Shown piece by piece: positions 62,506-64,000 of a DNA stretch of 64,000 nucleotides. The position numbers and the translations under genes were made by a program. This DNA is from Streptomyces sp. HNM0575 (lineage in GTDB: Bacteria > Actinomycetota > Actinomycetes > Streptomycetales > Streptomycetaceae). The DNA is taken from contig NZ_JAASAG010000005.1 of assembly GCF_012726265.1 (NCBI RefSeq), positions 372,001-436,000 on the forward strand. The letters run 5' to 3'. Each line of letters starts with the position of its first letter. The first letter of the stretch is position 1. The notes beneath the pieces are model-generated. The model ran no database searches and was not told the origin of the DNA. It was given only the letters and a program-made list of their open reading frames with translations.

Positions 62506-63288
62506 GTGGAGAACGGAACCGTGCTGGCGCTGCGCGGGATCTCCAAGCGGTTCGGTGCCGTACAGGCACTCACCGACGTTGATCTGGAAGTACGGCGCGG
62601 CGAGGTGATCGCCCTCGTCGGCGACAACGGCGCCGGCAAGTCGACGCTCGTCAAGACAGTCGCGGGCGTCCACCCCATCGACGAGGGCGCCATCGAATGG
62701 GAGGGCCGGCCGGTCACCGTAAACCGGCCCCACGACGCCCAGGACCTCGGAATCGCCACCGTCTACCAGGACTTGGCGCTCTGCGACAACCTCGACGTCG
62801 TCGCCAACCTCTTCCTCGGGAACGAGTCGCGCCACGCTGCCGTGCTCGACGAGATCGCGATGGAGAAGCGCGCGATGGAGCTGCTGGACACGCTCTCCAT
62901 CCGCATCCCCAGCGTCCGCATCCCCGTCGCCTCGCTCTCCGGCGGTCAGCGGCAGGTCGTCGCCATCGCCCGCGCCCTCATCGGCGACCCGAAGGTGGTC
63001 ATCCTCGACGAGCCGACCGCCGCTCTCGGCGTCGAGCAGACGGCACAGGTCCTCGACCTGGTGGAGCGGCTGCGCGAACGCGGCCTGGCCGTCATCCTCA
63101 TCAGTCACAACATGGCCGACGTGCAGGCGGTCGCCGACCGCGTCGCGGTGCTGCGCCTCGGCCGCAACAACGGCGTCTTCGACGTGGCCACCACCTCCCA
63201 CGAGGAGGTCATCGCCGCGATCACCGGCGCCTCCGACAACGCGGTCACCCGCCGCCAGGCCCGTACGGACAAGGAGGCGGCGCAGTGA
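62506..63288 (+). CDS. xylG: Xylose-type ABC transporter ATP-binding protein, single cassette
   Basis: The 260-residue ATPase has Walker A VGDNGAGKST, signature LSGGQRQ and Walker B VVILDEPTAAL. CUT2 ATPases such as XylG/RbsA usually have two fused cassettes (~500 residues); this one has only one, so it would act as a homodimer. GTG start follows ATCGGAG. It overlaps xylH by GTGA. Confidence 0.93.
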   Translation: MENGTVLALRGISKRFGAVQALTDVDLEVRRGEVIALVGDNGAGKSTLVKTVAGVHPIDEGAIEWEGRPVTVNRPHDAQDLGIATVYQDLALCDNLDVVANLFLGNESRHAAVLDEIAMEKRAMELLDTLSIRIPSVRIPVASLSGGQRQVVAIARALIGDPKVVILDEPTAALGVEQTAQVLDLVERLRERGLAVILISHNMADVQAVADRVAVLRLGRNNGVFDVATTSHEEVIAAITGASDNAVTRRQARTDKEAAQ

Positions 63289-64000
63289 GCGACACCGTCG
63301 ACAAGGAGCACGGCACCGGGGCCGCCGTGCAGGACGCGGCAACGGGCGACGGCGACGCGGGCGGCGGCGCGGACCGCGTGGTCGACCCGCGGCTGCTCGT
63401 GCGCGAACAGGGCTTCGCGGGCTATCTCACGGAGTTCAAGCGCAAGGTGCGCGGCGGTGAACTCGGTTCGCTGCCCGTCATCCTCGGCCTGATCATCATC
63501 GCCGTCATCTTCCAGTCGCTGAACGAAAGCTTCCTCTCCGCGGGCAGCGTCAGCGACATCGGCGTCTACATCGCCGGTACGGGCATCATGGCCACCGGCA
63601 TCGTCTTCGTGCTGCTGCTGGGCGAGATCGACCTGTCGGTCGGCTCCGTGGCCGGTGTGGGCGCCGCCGTGTGGGCGGTGCTCAGCGTCACCCACCACGT
63701 CAACGACTGGCTGGCGGTGCTGATCGCCATCCTCTCCGGACTGGTCATCGGTTCGCTGCACGGCTTCTTCTTCGCGAAGGTCGGCGTGCCCGCGTTCGTC
63801 GTCACGCTGGCCGGATTCCTCGGGTGGAGCGGTCTCCAGATCTGGCTGATGGGCCAGGAAGGCAGCATCAACACCCCCGACAGCAGCGTCGTCGAGGACC
63901 TGACCGGCTACTACTTCGAGGACATCTCCGCCGCGTACGGCCTCGCTCTGGTCTCCGTGCTCGCCTACGCGGCGGCCCTCCTGGTCGACGCCAAGCGACG
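63285..64000 (+). CDS. xylH: Xylose-type ABC transporter permease, 3' end outside window
   Basis: The 238 codons in the window encode a ~65-residue hydrophilic N terminus followed by CUT2-permease helices (VILGLIIIAVIFQSLN; TGIMATGIVFVLLLGEIDLSVGSVAG; GVPAFVVTLAGFLGWSGLQIWLMG). GEIDLSVGS and VPAFVVTL are typical of the XylH/RbsC family. GTG 63285 overlaps the xylG stop and has AAGGAGG 7 bp upstream. The frame is still open at 64000. Confidence 0.92.
   Translation, partial: MSDTVDKEHGTGAAVQDAATGDGDAGGGADRVVDPRLLVREQGFAGYLTEFKRKVRGGELGSLPVILGLIIIAVIFQSLNESFLSAGSVSDIGVYIAGTGIMATGIVFVLLLGEIDLSVGSVAGVGAAVWAVLSVTHHVNDWLAVLIAILSGLVIGSLHGFFFAKVGVPAFVVTLAGFLGWSGLQIWLMGQEGSINTPDSSVVEDLTGYYFEDISAAYGLALVSVLAYAAALLVDAKR

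Overview
The window is GC-rich actinomycete chromosome, almost certainly Streptomyces. It shows strong third-position GC, GTG starts, ATGA/GTGA-coupled genes, many leaderless regulator genes and the gene order murA2 (XRE fusion) - acn - ngcEFG - rok7B7 - xylFGH, which I recall as conserved in S. coelicolor around SCO5998-SCO6011. I see no tRNA, rRNA, CRISPR array, transposase, prophage or secondary-metabolite core gene. It looks like a chromosome arm/core junction: an accessory catabolic left part (about 1-48 kb) and a conserved right part (about 48.8-64 kb).

Left to right: (1) 1-4.7 kb, an aerobic carbon monoxide dehydrogenase operon coxM-coxS-coxL (minus) with the form I active-site motif, divergent from an XdhC/CoxI-type maturation gene. 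(2) 4.8-16.0 kb, a CoA-thioester catabolic cluster: a minus-strand eight-gene operon (zinc alcohol dehydrogenase, metallo-beta-lactamase-fold hydrolase, CaiB-type CoA transferase, two adjacent acyl-CoA dehydrogenases, enoyl-CoA hydratase, cupin dioxygenase-like, VOC/epimerase-like), a TetR regulator, and a divergent acyl-CoA ligase plus PucR-type regulator. (3) 16-24 kb, envelope and miscellaneous genes: a small secreted protein, a TagC-like Tat protein, a GlsB stress membrane protein, an APC permease + nitrilase pair with a FadR-type regulator, a VanJ-like phosphohydrolase and a secreted PLD-like protein. (4) 24-30.4 kb, methionine import (metQ-metN-metI) and methionine synthesis (metY-metX). 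metY is preceded by a leaderless cysteine-containing leader peptide gene. (5) 30.6-32.2 kb, TetR/quinone-oxidoreductase pair.

(6) 32.4-40.6 kb is the most interesting accessory locus. It is a tightly coupled operon with a formaldehyde-activating-enzyme (Fae) homologue, an enolase-superfamily dehydratase/lactonizing enzyme, an aldehyde dehydrogenase, a 3-hydroxyisobutyrate-dehydrogenase-family reductase and an iron alcohol dehydrogenase, plus an IclR regulator and an MFS transporter. A composite three-half-site element occurs in the same orientation and 16-17 bp upstream of the -35 boxes of both the operon and the transporter, which strongly suggests one regulon. (7) 40.7-48.7 kb: a DUF4429/SHOCT protein, a very large P-type ATPase with a small partner, and a fluoroacetate-dehalogenase-like hydrolase divergent from a CGNR zinc-finger regulator.

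(8) 48.8-64 kb: an XRE-HTH/MurA fusion with a palindrome on its own promoter, a MarR-GNAT fusion, a methyltransferase, aconitase, the N-acetylglucosamine/chitobiose importer ngcEFG, the ROK regulator rok7B7 and the xylose-type importer xylFGH (xylH cut by the window end). Recurrent themes are leaderless regulator genes (a -10 hexamer 6-7 nt before the start codon) and short tandem repeats that begin at gene 3' ends and often copy the stop codon.
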